DNA from: a virus
DNA: 59,329 nt
Direction: 5' to 3' (one strand)
Virus record (IMG/VR): IMGVR_UViG_3300009034_000040
Coordinates: 1-59,329 of that record
In this document: positions 48,331-56,316 of the stretch, one piece after another
How the letters are laid out: each line of letters starts with the position of its first letter
How positions within the stretch are numbered: position 1 is the first letter of the stretch
Translations under genes and position numbers: made by a program
The notes under the pieces: model-generated
Told to the model about the DNA's origin: nothing
The model's database searches: none
The model's input: the letters and a program-made list of their open reading frames with translations, nothing else

Positions 48331-48641
48331 TCATTTCCCCTTTTCATTCTATTATTAGTAAATTCTATAGGGATAATTAATTCAGAACGATTTAATAGAA
48401 GAATTGAACCATAGCTTTCTTTACCATGACCACAACAAGAAGCTAACATTCTTATATTATTATCCTCTAAAACTTGAACTATTGATGCTATACATTTATC
48501 AATCTTACATTTCTTCTTCCATTCACCTTGGCATTTAGGATCGTTAGGATGGTTATTACAGTATGAATTTGGTTGATATGCAGAGTCACAAATAGGTTGC
48601 ATAGTAACCTCAACTACTTTGTCTGTTCCCCATTTACACAT
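48327..48641 (-). CDS. Cysteine-rich protein, 104 residues
   Basis: The product has C at CDSAY, CNNHPNDPKC, CKIDKC and ASCCGHGKE, then a strand-rich end. CCGHG is similar to motifs in phage proteins that bind zinc. ATG start; its TAA overlaps the start region of the XPF-like gene, so translational coupling could feed that gene. Confidence 0.55.
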   Translation of the reverse strand: MCKWGTDKVVEVTMQPICDSAYQPNSYCNNHPNDPKCQGEWKKKCKIDKCIASIVQVLEDNNIRMLASCCGHGKESYGSILLLNRSELIIPIEFTNNRMKRGNE

Positions 48642-48660
48642 TTCTAATCCAGCTCTTAAA

Positions 48661-48774
48661 TTAATGACATGTTAAACAGGTTCCACAGTAAGGACAGAAA
48701 CGCCATGCTTCTTTAGGCAGTACTCTATTGCAGTTAGGACATCGTTCTGAAGGTTTATATAGTTTACAACTCAT
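48661..48774 (-). CDS. Zinc-ribbon microprotein, 37 residues
   Basis: ATG at 48774 overlaps TGA of the gene before. Contains CPNCNR and FCPYCG plus a terminal CLTCH, a textbook zinc ribbon. Confidence 0.6.
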   Translation of the reverse strand: MSCKLYKPSERCPNCNRVLPKEAWRFCPYCGTCLTCH

Positions 48775-48944
48775 ATGTAGATTCCCTCTGGTTTAGGCTT
48801 CTGTCGTAAAGTCTTCAAGTGTAAACTAGTTAATAAGTTGTCTATGTTACCAGCTAAGAATATTTCTATAGTATTACCTTTGTTAATATTCTCTTCTCTA
48901 AATAGAAGTGGGATATCTCTGATAAATAACCATTTATACTTCAT
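48771..48944 (-). CDS. Small protein, 57 residues
   Basis: ATG at 48944. Strand-rich start (KYKWLFIRDIPLLF), a short helix (NIDNLLTSLHLKTL) and a basic proline-rich end. TGA overlaps the next ATG. Unknown. Confidence 0.5.
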   Translation of the reverse strand: MKYKWLFIRDIPLLFREENINKGNTIEIFLAGNIDNLLTSLHLKTLRQKPKPEGIYI

Positions 48945-48950
48945 TATCTA

Positions 48951-49067
48951 TTACCAACCAGCTTCAAGATAACTACATCGTTTAGAACAAAATACTGCTA
49001 TATAATCTTCTAAGTTATCTGGTACTTCCACACCTTTTCCACAATGATCACATTCTCTTGTTTTCAT
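48951..49067 (-). CDS. Zinc-finger microprotein, 38 residues
   Basis: ATG at 49067 overlaps the RadA stop (TAATG). CDHCG near the start and FCSKRCSYLE near the end look like a MYM/FLZ-type or DUF329-like zinc finger. Confidence 0.6.
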   Translation of the reverse strand: MKTRECDHCGKGVEVPDNLEDYIAVFCSKRCSYLEAGW

Positions 49068-50212
49068 TATTTTACACCATCAGCTAAACCTTTCTTAGTA
49101 AGCATAAATTCACAAGTATCTCTAGGTAAATAACTACTATCAAATAGAATTGCTTTCCATGTCTGAGTTTTTACTTGTTGCATTCCTACCCATGTAGTAA
49201 CTGAATGTAGAAACAGTTCTCCGCCTACAGGATAAAACTTTCCACCAGTTTTCATTTGTGAAACCATATCATGTTCTTTCCTGACCCCACCGATCACTTG
49301 ACAACTAAGCACCCATGCCATATTATATTTAGCTATTAAATAATCCATTAATAAAAAATGTTCAGCGAATTCTCTAGTTCTGACAGGAAGCATCTCTGAT
49401 CTACTATATCCAGGTCTAAATTTAGCGGTGAAGCTATCTATACAAACTAAGCCTATATTCTCTTGTTTTTGTTGTATTAATTTCTGTATTATCTTATACT
49501 GTAAATATTGAGCTTTAGCAGTAGGAATATTTTTAGCTTCTAGCACCCACAAGTTATCTAAATCTATTTCTTTGCCTTGGATTTTAGCTATTTGTTCTAA
49601 TCGTTGATCACTGTATGTATCAGTTTCAGTTTCTATATATGCTGCTTGCCTAAACATCTCTTTACCACAACTAGAGCAAGTATTAACTAATTTATCATGT
49701 AAGAAATCACACATAGGACAGTAATGATATTTATCTCTACTTAAACAATCAACTATAGTATCAAACTCTGCTTGTGTTTTACCACTACTGAAACGTCCAC
49801 TCAATCCTGTAGTTCTTAAAGAAGCGAATCCTCCACCTAATAATTTATTAAAGTCTGCTGAACCTGTTTTATAAAATACTCGTTTGAGTCTTCGTTCTCT
49901 AGCTATCTCTTTACCAGTCTTAGGCTTCATTACTGATAATATTGCTGTTTGAGCTGCTTTAATCCAAGCTGTAGCTTTTACATAACTTACGCTCTGTCCC
50001 ATCTCAGCACTTACAGCATCAGCCCTAGCAGTTGCTAAACCAACAAAACTATAACCTAACTCTCGTAGTTTCTCTGCTGTTTTAGGACCTAATCCTGGTA
50101 AATCCTCTAAACGTTTCATTCTGTTATTTCTCGTTTCTCTATCCTGATCTGCTGGTGTCTTCTTATCTGTTGCTATATCCTTTACTTCATTACTACTTAA
50201 TTTTTTAGTCAT
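49067..50212 (-). CDS. radA: RadA-like recombinase with zinc-finger insert
   Basis: The 381-residue product has a helix-hairpin-helix N-terminus (DLPGLGPKTAEKL) as in archaeal RadA, then GRFSSGKT (Walker A, 139-146), GLVCIDS (Walker B) and the FRPGYSRSEMLPVRTREFAEH region of the core. Between Walker A and the YIETETDTYSDQRL strand there is an insert with CPMC and CSSC (Cys165, 168, 179, 182), a zinc ribbon absent from cellular RadA. It should form filaments on single-stranded DNA for recombination-linked replication or repair. Confidence 0.88.
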   Translation of the reverse strand: MTKKLSSNEVKDIATDKKTPADQDRETRNNRMKRLEDLPGLGPKTAEKLRELGYSFVGLATARADAVSAEMGQSVSYVKATAWIKAAQTAILSVMKPKTGKEIARERRLKRVFYKTGSADFNKLLGGGFASLRTTGLSGRFSSGKTQAEFDTIVDCLSRDKYHYCPMCDFLHDKLVNTCSSCGKEMFRQAAYIETETDTYSDQRLEQIAKIQGKEIDLDNLWVLEAKNIPTAKAQYLQYKIIQKLIQQKQENIGLVCIDSFTAKFRPGYSRSEMLPVRTREFAEHFLLMDYLIAKYNMAWVLSCQVIGGVRKEHDMVSQMKTGGKFYPVGGELFLHSVTTWVGMQQVKTQTWKAILFDSSYLPRDTCEFMLTKKGLADGVK

Positions 50213-50214
50213 CT

Positions 50215-50493
50215 TTATTCTTTCCCTTTAGATAAATCAGTAACTACAAATAAATACCATTCAGGTGTTTCACATTCTCCGATTTCAGGAAATTCTTTGC
50301 TTTCTATAAATGCTAATAAAGAATTAGTGTAGACATCGTAACCTATCTGAACTATCTTACTGTCTTTAGGTAAAGGATTATTTATTTTCCAATGTAATTC
50401 TTCACCTAAAAAGAATAATTTCAAAAGTTCTTTAGTTATACCAACAATCTTAATTCTACGCTTTAAGTTTACTTCTTTTAATTTCTTAGGCAT
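50215..50493 (-). CDS. Uncharacterised protein, 92 residues
   Basis: ATG at 50493 overlaps TAA of the gene before. Basic start (PKKLKEVNLKRRIKIVGI), strand-rich remainder with WYLFVVTDL near the end. It lies right before RadA. Unknown. Confidence 0.5.
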   Translation of the reverse strand: MPKKLKEVNLKRRIKIVGITKELLKLFFLGEELHWKINNPLPKDSKIVQIGYDVYTNSLLAFIESKEFPEIGECETPEWYLFVVTDLSKGKE

Positions 50494-50606
50494 TACTTCT
50501 CTCTCTCCCTAATTATCTTTTCATATATGCCCATTGACTTACAGTGTTTACATTCCACTTCGTTCTCTAGTGCTTCTCGTTTATTACAAGTTATACACTT
50601 AGTCAT
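50493..50606 (-). CDS. Zinc-ribbon microprotein, 37 residues
   Basis: ATG at 50606 overlaps the TAA of the membrane microprotein. CITC and CKHC pairs 12 residues apart and a basic helix. Confidence 0.55.
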   Translation of the reverse strand: MTKCITCNKREALENEVECKHCKSMGIYEKIIREREK

Positions 50607-50758
50607 TAACTATCTAGCTCCATAACTATACATCCTAATATAACCATTACTAAAGCAATCCATAAACCTTCTTCATAATGATGGGATGTTGAAATAATAC
50701 TAGTTAAAATACCTAAAAAACAGCAAAGTCTTCCCCAACCTCTCCAGTACTTTCCCAT
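50606..50758 (-). CDS. Small membrane protein, 50 residues
   Basis: ATG at 50758 overlaps the stop of the gene before. A basic start (GKYWRGWGRL), then two hydrophobic stretches (CCFLGILTSII and LWIALVMVILGCIVM). Unknown. Confidence 0.5.
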   Translation of the reverse strand: MGKYWRGWGRLCCFLGILTSIISTSHHYEEGLWIALVMVILGCIVMELDS

Positions 50759-51033
50759 TACCAACCACCTAAACTACTTCTATCGTGATACCTACCTTTA
50801 ACGGGATAATTCATGGTTTCTAGCTTACTCTCTTTAACACATAGTTCTCCACAGTTATCACATATAACCTTCCAATACATATGGTAATAAAACTTCTTAC
50901 CTTCCTGAAATAGTTCTCCTATGAAGGTTTCTAACTTAGTTAATTCAGAACCACAAGTATCACAAGTATTACTGTTAGAGTTTTCTTTAAGTAAGTCATG
51001 TCGTTTAATAGGTTCTTTCTTACCTTCCCTCAT
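50758..51033 (-). CDS. Zinc-ribbon protein, 91 residues
   Basis: CDTCGSEL and CDNCGELC pairs flank a strand-rich segment (FYYHMYWKVI). The plan is like single-domain zinc ribbons of archaeal viruses. ATG start overlapping the gene before. Confidence 0.6.
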   Translation of the reverse strand: MREGKKEPIKRHDLLKENSNSNTCDTCGSELTKLETFIGELFQEGKKFYYHMYWKVICDNCGELCVKESKLETMNYPVKGRYHDRSSLGGW

Positions 51034-51263
51034 TTCTTTACCTTCTTAAAAGTATATGTTTGATTAACAAACTTAATTATTAATTCTTCTATATCATCTA
51101 ATGAACATTTAAGCGGAAAACTAATCTTAATACCTCCCATAGCTAGAACTATTTCATCAGCGTATACAATAATCTTACGTGGAATATCTGACTTTATTAA
51201 GAAACTCTTATTTTCATTATTCAAGTTGTATTCTCCTATACCGTCTGAGTCTCTATACTCCAT
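51030..51263 (-). CDS. Small protein, 77 residues
   Basis: ATG start. Strand-rich (SDIPRKIIVYADEIVLAM) with a short helix (LDDIEELIIKFVN). Overlaps the next gene by four bases. Unknown. Confidence 0.5.
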   Translation of the reverse strand: MEYRDSDGIGEYNLNNENKSFLIKSDIPRKIIVYADEIVLAMGGIKISFPLKCSLDDIEELIIKFVNQTYTFKKVKK

Positions 51264-51275
51264 CCTTAATATCTC

Positions 51276-51575
51276 TCAATGAAACACCTTCATTATTCGT
51301 TCTGCTCGATAACGCATATCATTCTTATCTAAGAAATCTAAAAAGTTAATCCAATTATCCTTTGTTATTTCTGATTCTTCAATAACTATTCTCCAACTAG
51401 AATTTTCATATATGGAAAACACTAATTCAAGTGGAGCCTCTTTAAGAAATTCTTTTCTAATTCTTAAACCTATATCTTCACCATGCTCTTTACAAAACCA
51501 AAGAGATTTTATAAATATAAATCCTTTTTCTTTACATCCTTTAATATAACATCTTTTCTCTAGTTCTTTAATCAA
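51276..51575 (-). CDS. Cysteine-containing protein, 99 residues
   Basis: TTG start. The first third has CYIKGC and FCKEHG, a possible C2HC zinc site; the rest is strand-helix (VFSIYENSSWRIVIEE, NFLDFLDKNDMRY). Unknown. Confidence 0.5.
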   Translation of the reverse strand: MIKELEKRCYIKGCKEKGFIFIKSLWFCKEHGEDIGLRIRKEFLKEAPLELVFSIYENSSWRIVIEESEITKDNWINFLDFLDKNDMRYRAERIMKVFH

Positions 51576-51816
51576 GTTGAATTCTCCTATAACGTCTAGA
51601 TCTGCTGTAATCAGACTTCTTATTTTTTCTTTTACCCATTAACTCTTGTGCTTCTCTAAAAAAAGGGCAGTTGTAGCGATTGCATCTAATATTTTTATCT
51701 TCTCTTATAGGATGTCTACAGAAGAACCTACCACACCTAGCTTTCTGGTGGAAGGGACATCTCCTCTCGTATTTAGTAAAGGTTTCTTGTGGTCTAGGTT
51801 TGATTAGACTTGTCAT
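51568..51816 (-). CDS. Cysteine/histidine-rich basic protein, 82 residues
   Basis: CPFH, CGRFFCRH, CNRYNCPFF are spaced like a small iron-sulfur or zinc domain, followed by a lysine/arginine-rich tail that could bind nucleic acid. ATG start. Confidence 0.55.
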   Translation of the reverse strand: MTSLIKPRPQETFTKYERRCPFHQKARCGRFFCRHPIREDKNIRCNRYNCPFFREAQELMGKRKNKKSDYSRSRRYRRIQLD

Positions 51817-52046
51817 TTAACTGTCTTCCTATGAACTATAGTCTTACCTATAACATATTTTATAAAATCTGGATTATCCCACTTCCAATCACAATCTTGA
51901 CATTCAAAACTCTCTGCTGGTCTAATATCAGGGTATAAATCAAATAAAGCAAATGAATCTTTTATTCCTTTATCCGTTAATGAACCCGTTATTATAATTT
52001 CTAAAATATTATGAGAATGACAGTTAGGACATTCATGTTTAGTCAT
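51813..52046 (-). CDS. Zinc-ribbon protein, 77 residues
   Basis: CPNCHSHN near the start and CQDCDWKW near residue 53 form a zinc ribbon around a variable loop. ATG overlaps the gene before. Confidence 0.6.
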   Translation of the reverse strand: MTKHECPNCHSHNILEIIITGSLTDKGIKDSFALFDLYPDIRPAESFECQDCDWKWDNPDFIKYVIGKTIVHRKTVK

Positions 52047-52544
52047 TTAACTATACCTTCGTTTCTTTCTGATTTCTGTTACTAAGTCAGCTCCTAACTC
52101 TATTCCTTTATGTAAACCTTTCTCATACTCCTTCTGTAGTAACCCCGAAGCTAGTAGTTGATTCTCCAGTCGTATAGATACAGGAGGCCTTTCTATTTCT
52201 ATACCATATACCTGATTGTTCAATGAGAGTCCTAGTTTTATCAAATCAGTTAGCTTATCAATCAATGTACCACTCGTTTTCTCTGTTAGTGCGGACTTTA
52301 ACAAATTATCTATGTCTTGTAGAAACTTCTTCTTCTTTTTTATTAAAGTCTGATAGGCTTCTGAACCGTGACAACTAGGACAATCTAGCCGTAAGTTCTC
52401 TATGCTATTATTACTAGGATCTCCATCTAAATGATGTCTGTGAAACCCATTTGCTAAGGATTTCCCACATTTAAAACAAACTCCGTCTTGAAGCCTAAAA
52501 ACTACTTCTACCTTCCAAGGTTCAAAGTCTTTACGTTCATTCAT
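52047..52544 (-). CDS. HNH endonuclease
   Basis: The first 70 residues show the HNH/zinc pattern: VCFKCGK, FHRHHLDGDPSNNSIENLRL and CPSCHG. The remainder (about 95 residues) is helical with an LADKL-like and LENQLLASGLLQKEY segment. Such enzymes nick or cut DNA and can be homing or packaging-related. It lies among small early genes, far from the terminase. Confidence 0.85.
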   Translation of the reverse strand: MNERKDFEPWKVEVVFRLQDGVCFKCGKSLANGFHRHHLDGDPSNNSIENLRLDCPSCHGSEAYQTLIKKKKKFLQDIDNLLKSALTEKTSGTLIDKLTDLIKLGLSLNNQVYGIEIERPPVSIRLENQLLASGLLQKEYEKGLHKGIELGADLVTEIRKKRRYS

Positions 52545-52546
52545 TC

Positions 52547-52681
52547 TTAAACATCTCCGAATAATTTTTCATATCTCTTTCTAGCAATAATATATTCTTT
52601 CTGAGTTAAAGCAATACGGTATAAATAATTTCCACAGACTTCAAGTCTACATATTAATAGTTCTTCTTTACGTTTACTCAT
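52547..52681 (-). CDS. Small basic protein, 44 residues
   Basis: ATG at 52681 overlapping the TAA of the gene before. Contains ICRLEVCGNYLYR and a basic helix. Two cysteines. Unknown. Confidence 0.45.
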   Translation of the reverse strand: MSKRKEELLICRLEVCGNYLYRIALTQKEYIIARKRYEKLFGDV

Positions 52682-52883
52682 CTTTACATAACTCCTTAAT
52701 TATAGGTTCTAACTTAACTAACATCTTATATTCTTTAGCTAATGCTTGAGACATCAATTTAAATAGTTCCAGATTGTAATGATGACTACATAATGGTTTG
52801 CCCACCTTATCAGTGACAAATCCTTCATTACCACAGAAGATCTCAACATTATCTTTACTATTACAAACTATACATTTACTCAT
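52674..52883 (-). CDS. Zinc-finger protein, 69 residues
   Basis: CIVC at the start and CSHH in the middle suggest a C2HC-type site; helical end (LMSQALAKEYKMLVKL). ATG start overlapping the gene before. Confidence 0.55.
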   Translation of the reverse strand: MSKCIVCNSKDNVEIFCGNEGFVTDKVGKPLCSHHYNLELFKLMSQALAKEYKMLVKLEPIIKELCKDE

Positions 52884-53118
52884 CTAAAAATCCCAACCAT
52901 TCTAGATATTTCTTAAAATTATCCTTAATAAATTCGTTTGGTTTTCTAGAATAAATTGATATATTTTTATTTGTTATAATTATACCTACTTCGAGTTTTA
53001 ATTTTAACTCTTGTTCCAATTCTAACATAAGTGCAAATAATTTATCTTGAGATAAACCTTTAATGTTAAGCATTACAAACCTATCTTTAGAACATAATAA
53101 TTCTTCTAGATCATTCAT
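52876..53118 (-). CDS. Small acidic protein, 80 residues
   Basis: ATG start. Alternating helix and strand (LEELLCSKDRFVMLNI, LFALMLELEQEL, VGIIITNKNISIYS). Overlaps both neighbours. Unknown. Confidence 0.5.
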   Translation of the reverse strand: MNDLEELLCSKDRFVMLNIKGLSQDKLFALMLELEQELKLKLEVGIIITNKNISIYSRKPNEFIKDNFKKYLEWLGFLDE

Positions 53119-53338
53119 CTTCTAAATCACCAAACCATCTAAAAAGTTTCAATAATAGATATTTATAATCCTTAGTTATTTGATCATCACCTTCACAATC
53201 TATTTTAGCCCATTTTAGCCAAAAACTATTTGGAAGTAATTCTTTCTTAGCTTCTTTAATAATCTCTAATAAGTAAAATTCAGTAAATAAACCATCTATA
53301 CTTTTATCTTTTATCCGTTTTTCTAATTCTCCTTCCAT
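53111..53338 (-). CDS. Small helical acidic protein, 75 residues
   Basis: ATG start overlapping the stop of the gene before by one base. Helical (TEFYLLEIIKEAKKELL, YLLLKLFRWFGDL). Unknown. Confidence 0.5.
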   Translation of the reverse strand: MEGELEKRIKDKSIDGLFTEFYLLEIIKEAKKELLPNSFWLKWAKIDCEGDDQITKDYKYLLLKLFRWFGDLEDE

Positions 53339-53592
53339 TACTCTTTAACCTCATCTAAAGAATAAGTCTCTACTTTATCTTTTATTGTATTAGGGAATTC
53401 ATCTGGTCTGAATAATTCTATAGTTCTTATATGTTTTAATTTTTCATTAACAGTAACAAAGGCACTCATTAAAAACTGTTTAGTAATTTCTCTCCAATAA
53501 AGTTTTATTTTAAATTCATTGTAGTCTATTCTTATTAATACCCAAACTAATCCATCATTTCCTATTTTCTTATCTCCTAATTCAAACATCAT
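53338..53592 (-). CDS. Strand-rich protein, 84 residues
   Basis: ATG start. Mostly strands (LVWVLIRIDYNEFKIKLYW, FVTVNEKL), acidic end. A small beta-barrel is possible. Unknown. Confidence 0.5.
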   Translation of the reverse strand: MMFELGDKKIGNDGLVWVLIRIDYNEFKIKLYWREITKQFLMSAFVTVNEKLKHIRTIELFRPDEFPNTIKDKVETYSLDEVKE

Positions 53593-53602
53593 TCGTTAAC
53601 TC

Positions 53603-53797
53603 CTATAACTGGAATACTTCACACCAGCGACATCTACTATTTTTGCATCCAGCTATATAAGTATTGTTTATCTTAAGAGCATCAGTTCTCCATAACTCAC
53701 CTTTACACTTAGGACATCTATCTGGTACATTAGTAGGTTTAGTTTTATCATCCTCAATCCAACCATGAACTATTAACTTAACTGGTTTATCATTCAT
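53603..53797 (-). CDS. Zinc-ribbon protein, 64 residues
   Basis: I place the start at ATG 53797, overlapping TGA of the gene before (AATGA); the upstream 18 codons overlap that gene. CPKCKGEL and CKNSRCRWC give the zinc site. Confidence 0.6.
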   Translation of the reverse strand: MNDKPVKLIVHGWIEDDKTKPTNVPDRCPKCKGELWRTDALKINNTYIAGCKNSRCRWCEVFQL

Positions 53798-53999
53798 CTC
53801 GAAATATTTCCTTATTAAGTTTAGCAGTAATAATAATTGATTCATCTTCAAACGTAGCAGATAAAACCTTTCCTACATACATTCCTTTATATTTTACTGG
53901 TTTTCCAATTATCTGTTTAGATAACTGTGCTAAAGCTTCTTTCGAGAATTCTATATATTTCGGTTCATATTTATTATTCATTACAATCGTAATTATCAT
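53790..53999 (-). CDS. Small protein, 63-69 residues
   Basis: ATG at 53999 or 53981. The product has KEALAQLSKQIIGKPVKYKG and VLSATFEDESIIITAKLN, a helix then beta strands as in small barrel folds. Overlaps the phosphoesterase stop. Unknown. Confidence 0.5.
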   Translation of the reverse strand: MIITIVMNNKYEPKYIEFSKEALAQLSKQIIGKPVKYKGMYVGKVLSATFEDESIIITAKLNKEIFRDE

Positions 54000-55033
54000 A
54001 TTCTAAAAGTCCTCCCACAACTATTACACATTTTACGATTAGCACTCCAATTAATAATATTCCCACTGTTACAATTTTTACATCGTAACCCATAACTTTT
54101 ACTTAACTTAACTTTAGCATGGGAATAACTTATGCCTCCTCTAGCTAAATAATTCTTGTAACAACCTGTTAAGTCGTACTCCTGTATATTATGTTCATCT
54201 GAATGAAATCTAAGTATGGGAGCACCTACATCAGTATAAGGATAATCTCCAGCTTCAGCATATCCCGGTTGCTTAATGAAACAACCTGTAGCTACTAAAT
54301 ACTGCCGTCTAACAACATTCGCAATAGAACCATCTATAACTTCTAGTAATCTAAAAGTTCTTGGTTGAAAACTCAATCTATGCGTATGCCCATGTATTAT
54401 TAATGAAGCTACATTCTGACTACCAGCTCGTCTAAGCTGTAAATCCTGATTAACCCTAGCTTGCGTCTTACTATGTCTTATTTGAGCACCGTATCGTTTA
54501 TCTCCTGCTTTAAATATAACAAATACTCCTCTCTGAGGTTTACCTATATAGATATCTTCATTCGGTGTGAGTCCTAGTTCCCTAGCTATATCTTCCGTTA
54601 ACCGTTTACTTGTGCTCTTTCTGATAAATCGTTCTTCATGATTACCCCATAAAATAAACTTAATTCTACTAGCAAAAGGTTTAAAGTCTGCTATGAACTG
54701 TTCTATCTGATCATCTATAGGTATCCTGTCATCCTCTCTAATAAACTGTGATCCTTGCCCGTACTCTAGTATATCTCCCATTAAACCTATCTGAATGTTA
54801 GGGTGATCTTTTAAGTAATTAAGATATCCATGTAGTACTGAAGCACTAAAACTTTCATTACCGTAGTGAAAATCACCCATGAATATAAACTCTCCGTAAT
54901 AAAGTTTAATAGAAGATAGTTTCTTACCCTCATAAAATATCGTTTCCCTATGCTCAACAATAGGTAAATCTATCTCTATTAATCTCTCTAAGTCTGCATC
55001 AAGAAAGACACCGGTAATCGAGTTAGGTTTCAA
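53996..55033 (-). CDS. Metallophosphoesterase with C-terminal zinc ribbon
   Basis: The 345-residue product shows the calcineurin-like motifs: FIFMGDFHYG (DxH), LMGDILEYG (GD), FILWGNHEERF (GNHE), and LIIHGHTHR (GHxH). The last 30 residues hold CKNCNSG and CNSCGR, a zinc ribbon. Archaeal relatives include DNA-repair nucleases such as Mre11 and stand-alone phosphatases; the surroundings do not decide which. TTG start. Confidence 0.88.
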   Translation of the reverse strand: MKPNSITGVFLDADLERLIEIDLPIVEHRETIFYEGKKLSSIKLYYGEFIFMGDFHYGNESFSASVLHGYLNYLKDHPNIQIGLMGDILEYGQGSQFIREDDRIPIDDQIEQFIADFKPFASRIKFILWGNHEERFIRKSTSKRLTEDIARELGLTPNEDIYIGKPQRGVFVIFKAGDKRYGAQIRHSKTQARVNQDLQLRRAGSQNVASLIIHGHTHRLSFQPRTFRLLEVIDGSIANVVRRQYLVATGCFIKQPGYAEAGDYPYTDVGAPILRFHSDEHNIQEYDLTGCYKNYLARGGISYSHAKVKLSKSYGLRCKNCNSGNIINWSANRKMCNSCGRTFRI

Positions 55034-55047
55034 TCAACTCTACTCCA

Positions 55048-55263
55048 TTAACTAATTAAGCTTACCATCTTAAGAAGAAAGAATACACCAAATAACACTA
55101 CTAATATGCTAAAGTGTGGACGTAAAACCTTTCCAATTAAGTTTAATCTTTTATTACTTGAAAAATCTAGTATCTCATTTAATATACCTACAAGTAATAA
55201 AGATCCTGAAGCTATAAGCCCGCAATCAGCACAGAAGAACAATACATTTAATGCAGTTAACAT
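55048..55263 (-). CDS. Small membrane protein, 71 residues
   Basis: ATG start. Two hydrophobic helices (LNVLFFCADCGLIASGSLLLVGIL and HFSILVVLFGVFFLLKMV) with a basic loop between. Unknown; lies next to the phosphoesterase. Confidence 0.55.
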   Translation of the reverse strand: MLTALNVLFFCADCGLIASGSLLLVGILNEILDFSSNKRLNLIGKVLRPHFSILVVLFGVFFLLKMVSLIS

Positions 55264-55377
55264 TTAACTAGTCTTCTCCCATCTTTCTTTGCATTTCCTA
55301 CATAAAGGGATTCTTAACCTGTCAGGTGTTTTCTTTCTCGTTACAGCTTTATTAATCCCACAGTTTGAACAAATCAT
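55264..55377 (-). CDS. Zinc-ribbon microprotein, 37 residues
   Basis: ATG at 55377. CSNCG and CRKCKE pairs about 20 residues apart in a basic peptide. Its stop adjoins the next start. Confidence 0.6.
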   Translation of the reverse strand: MICSNCGINKAVTRKKTPDRLRIPLCRKCKERWEKTS

Positions 55378-55389
55378 TAATCAGTCACC

Positions 55390-55581
55390 TTAAACATCAC
55401 TATTATGTATTTCATCTATTATATGTATCTCGTATACAAATATATGATAACCTTCCTTAGCAAATAATTGAATTAATTCTGAACCTTTATGCAAATATAT
55501 AGTATGGTAAATGGTTCCTCCAAGATTATATATTTTATCTTCGTCTGGTAATAAATTATCACATTCAGTTTCCAAGATCAT
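55390..55581 (-). CDS. Small protein, 63 residues, paralogue of the gene at 32937
   Basis: Contains NLLPD, TIYLHKGS and LIQLFAKEGYHIFVY in the same order as the 57-residue protein at 32937-33110. ATG overlaps TGA of the gene before, inside a 19-base repeat. Unknown. Confidence 0.55.
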   Translation of the reverse strand: MILETECDNLLPDEDKIYNLGGTIYHTIYLHKGSELIQLFAKEGYHIFVYEIHIIDEIHNSDV

Positions 55582-55765
55582 ATCTCTCCTTTACTCTTTA
55601 AATAAGCTTCTGCTCCACCCCAAGGATAAATAAGGTTAGAATTACAGTTAGGACAAGGCATTTCATCTCCTAGCCATTGAGTTCCACAACAAGGGCATAA
55701 GAAATCAAACTTGTTTATCCCTACGACTTCTTTAAACTCTTTATTCTCCAAGATCATATCTCTCC
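55571..55765. repeat. Two perfect 19-base direct repeats at gene starts
   Basis: TCCAAGATCATATCTCTCC occurs at 55571-55589 and 55747-55765. Each copy covers the ribosome site (GAGAGAT) and first five codons (ATG ATC TTG GA) of a gene. The unit between them is one zinc-ribbon gene, so unequal crossing over or gene insertion by recombination at the repeats is likely. Confidence 0.75.
55578..55757 (-). CDS. Zinc-ribbon protein, 59 residues
   Basis: ATG at 55757 inside a 19-base repeat. CPCCGT and CPNCNS form the zinc ribbon; helical end. TGA overlaps the next ATG, inside the second repeat. Confidence 0.6.
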   Translation of the reverse strand: MILENKEFKEVVGINKFDFLCPCCGTQWLGDEMPCPNCNSNLIYPWGGAEAYLKSKGEI

Positions 55766-56151
55766 ATCAATTCTTTTAATATTCGCCTATGGCAATAATC
55801 ATCAGTAGGTTCATGACAGATCAAGTAAACAACTCTCTTACCTTTAAGTTCTTTACCTATGTTCTTTATTCTCCTCATCTCTCCTAGTGCTTCACTGCTA
55901 TGTAATATCTGCATCCGGTAACGCTTATCAAACTTGCTTATAGCCCATGCCTTCCTAGGGTCTTGTGTACGTAATAATTCTTTTCTGCAATCATTAAGTA
56001 GTTGTTCACTTGGTCCTAAGATTTTTAACCACTCATTAATCTTAGTCTTTAAGTTCTTAATCCAGAAAGGCCAATACCTCATAACTAATACTTTGTAAGT
56101 AGTTTTAGGTAGTTTATTTATTTCTCTAAGAGACACTGTTTTAATCGTCAT
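55741..56151 (-). CDS. DUF488-family protein
   Basis: The 136-residue product matches DUF488: an N-terminal strand with KVLVMRYWPFW, a helical middle, then VVYLICHEPTDDYCHRRILKEL, where the C...CHR motif is diagnostic. Function of the family is unclear; a nucleotide- or DNA-related role has been suggested from context in other genomes. ATG start overlapping TGA of the gene before. Confidence 0.8.
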   Translation of the reverse strand: MTIKTVSLREINKLPKTTYKVLVMRYWPFWIKNLKTKINEWLKILGPSEQLLNDCRKELLRTQDPRKAWAISKFDKRYRMQILHSSEALGEMRRIKNIGKELKGKRVVYLICHEPTDDYCHRRILKELMERYDLGE

Positions 56152-56297
56152 TCACCCAAAATCTCCTTTATCAAGCCTTCTGTTGAGAAAATACATTCTG
56201 ATTGCATTTCTCGGAGTTCAGCCTCAAAACCCTCAAGCCATTTAATGATTTTATGATGACTAAATGTTTGAGGAAAATTCTTTAGATTACATTTCAC
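56148..56297 (-). CDS. Small protein, 49 residues, paralogue of the gene at 34113
   Basis: GTG start at 56297. NLKNFP, WLEGFEAEL and LIKEILG align in order with the 71-residue protein at 34113-34328. Stop overlaps the DUF488 start. Unknown. Confidence 0.5.
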   Translation of the reverse strand: MKCNLKNFPQTFSHHKIIKWLEGFEAELREMQSECIFSTEGLIKEILGE

Positions 56298-56316
56298 AAC
56301 CAGACACCTATAACTA

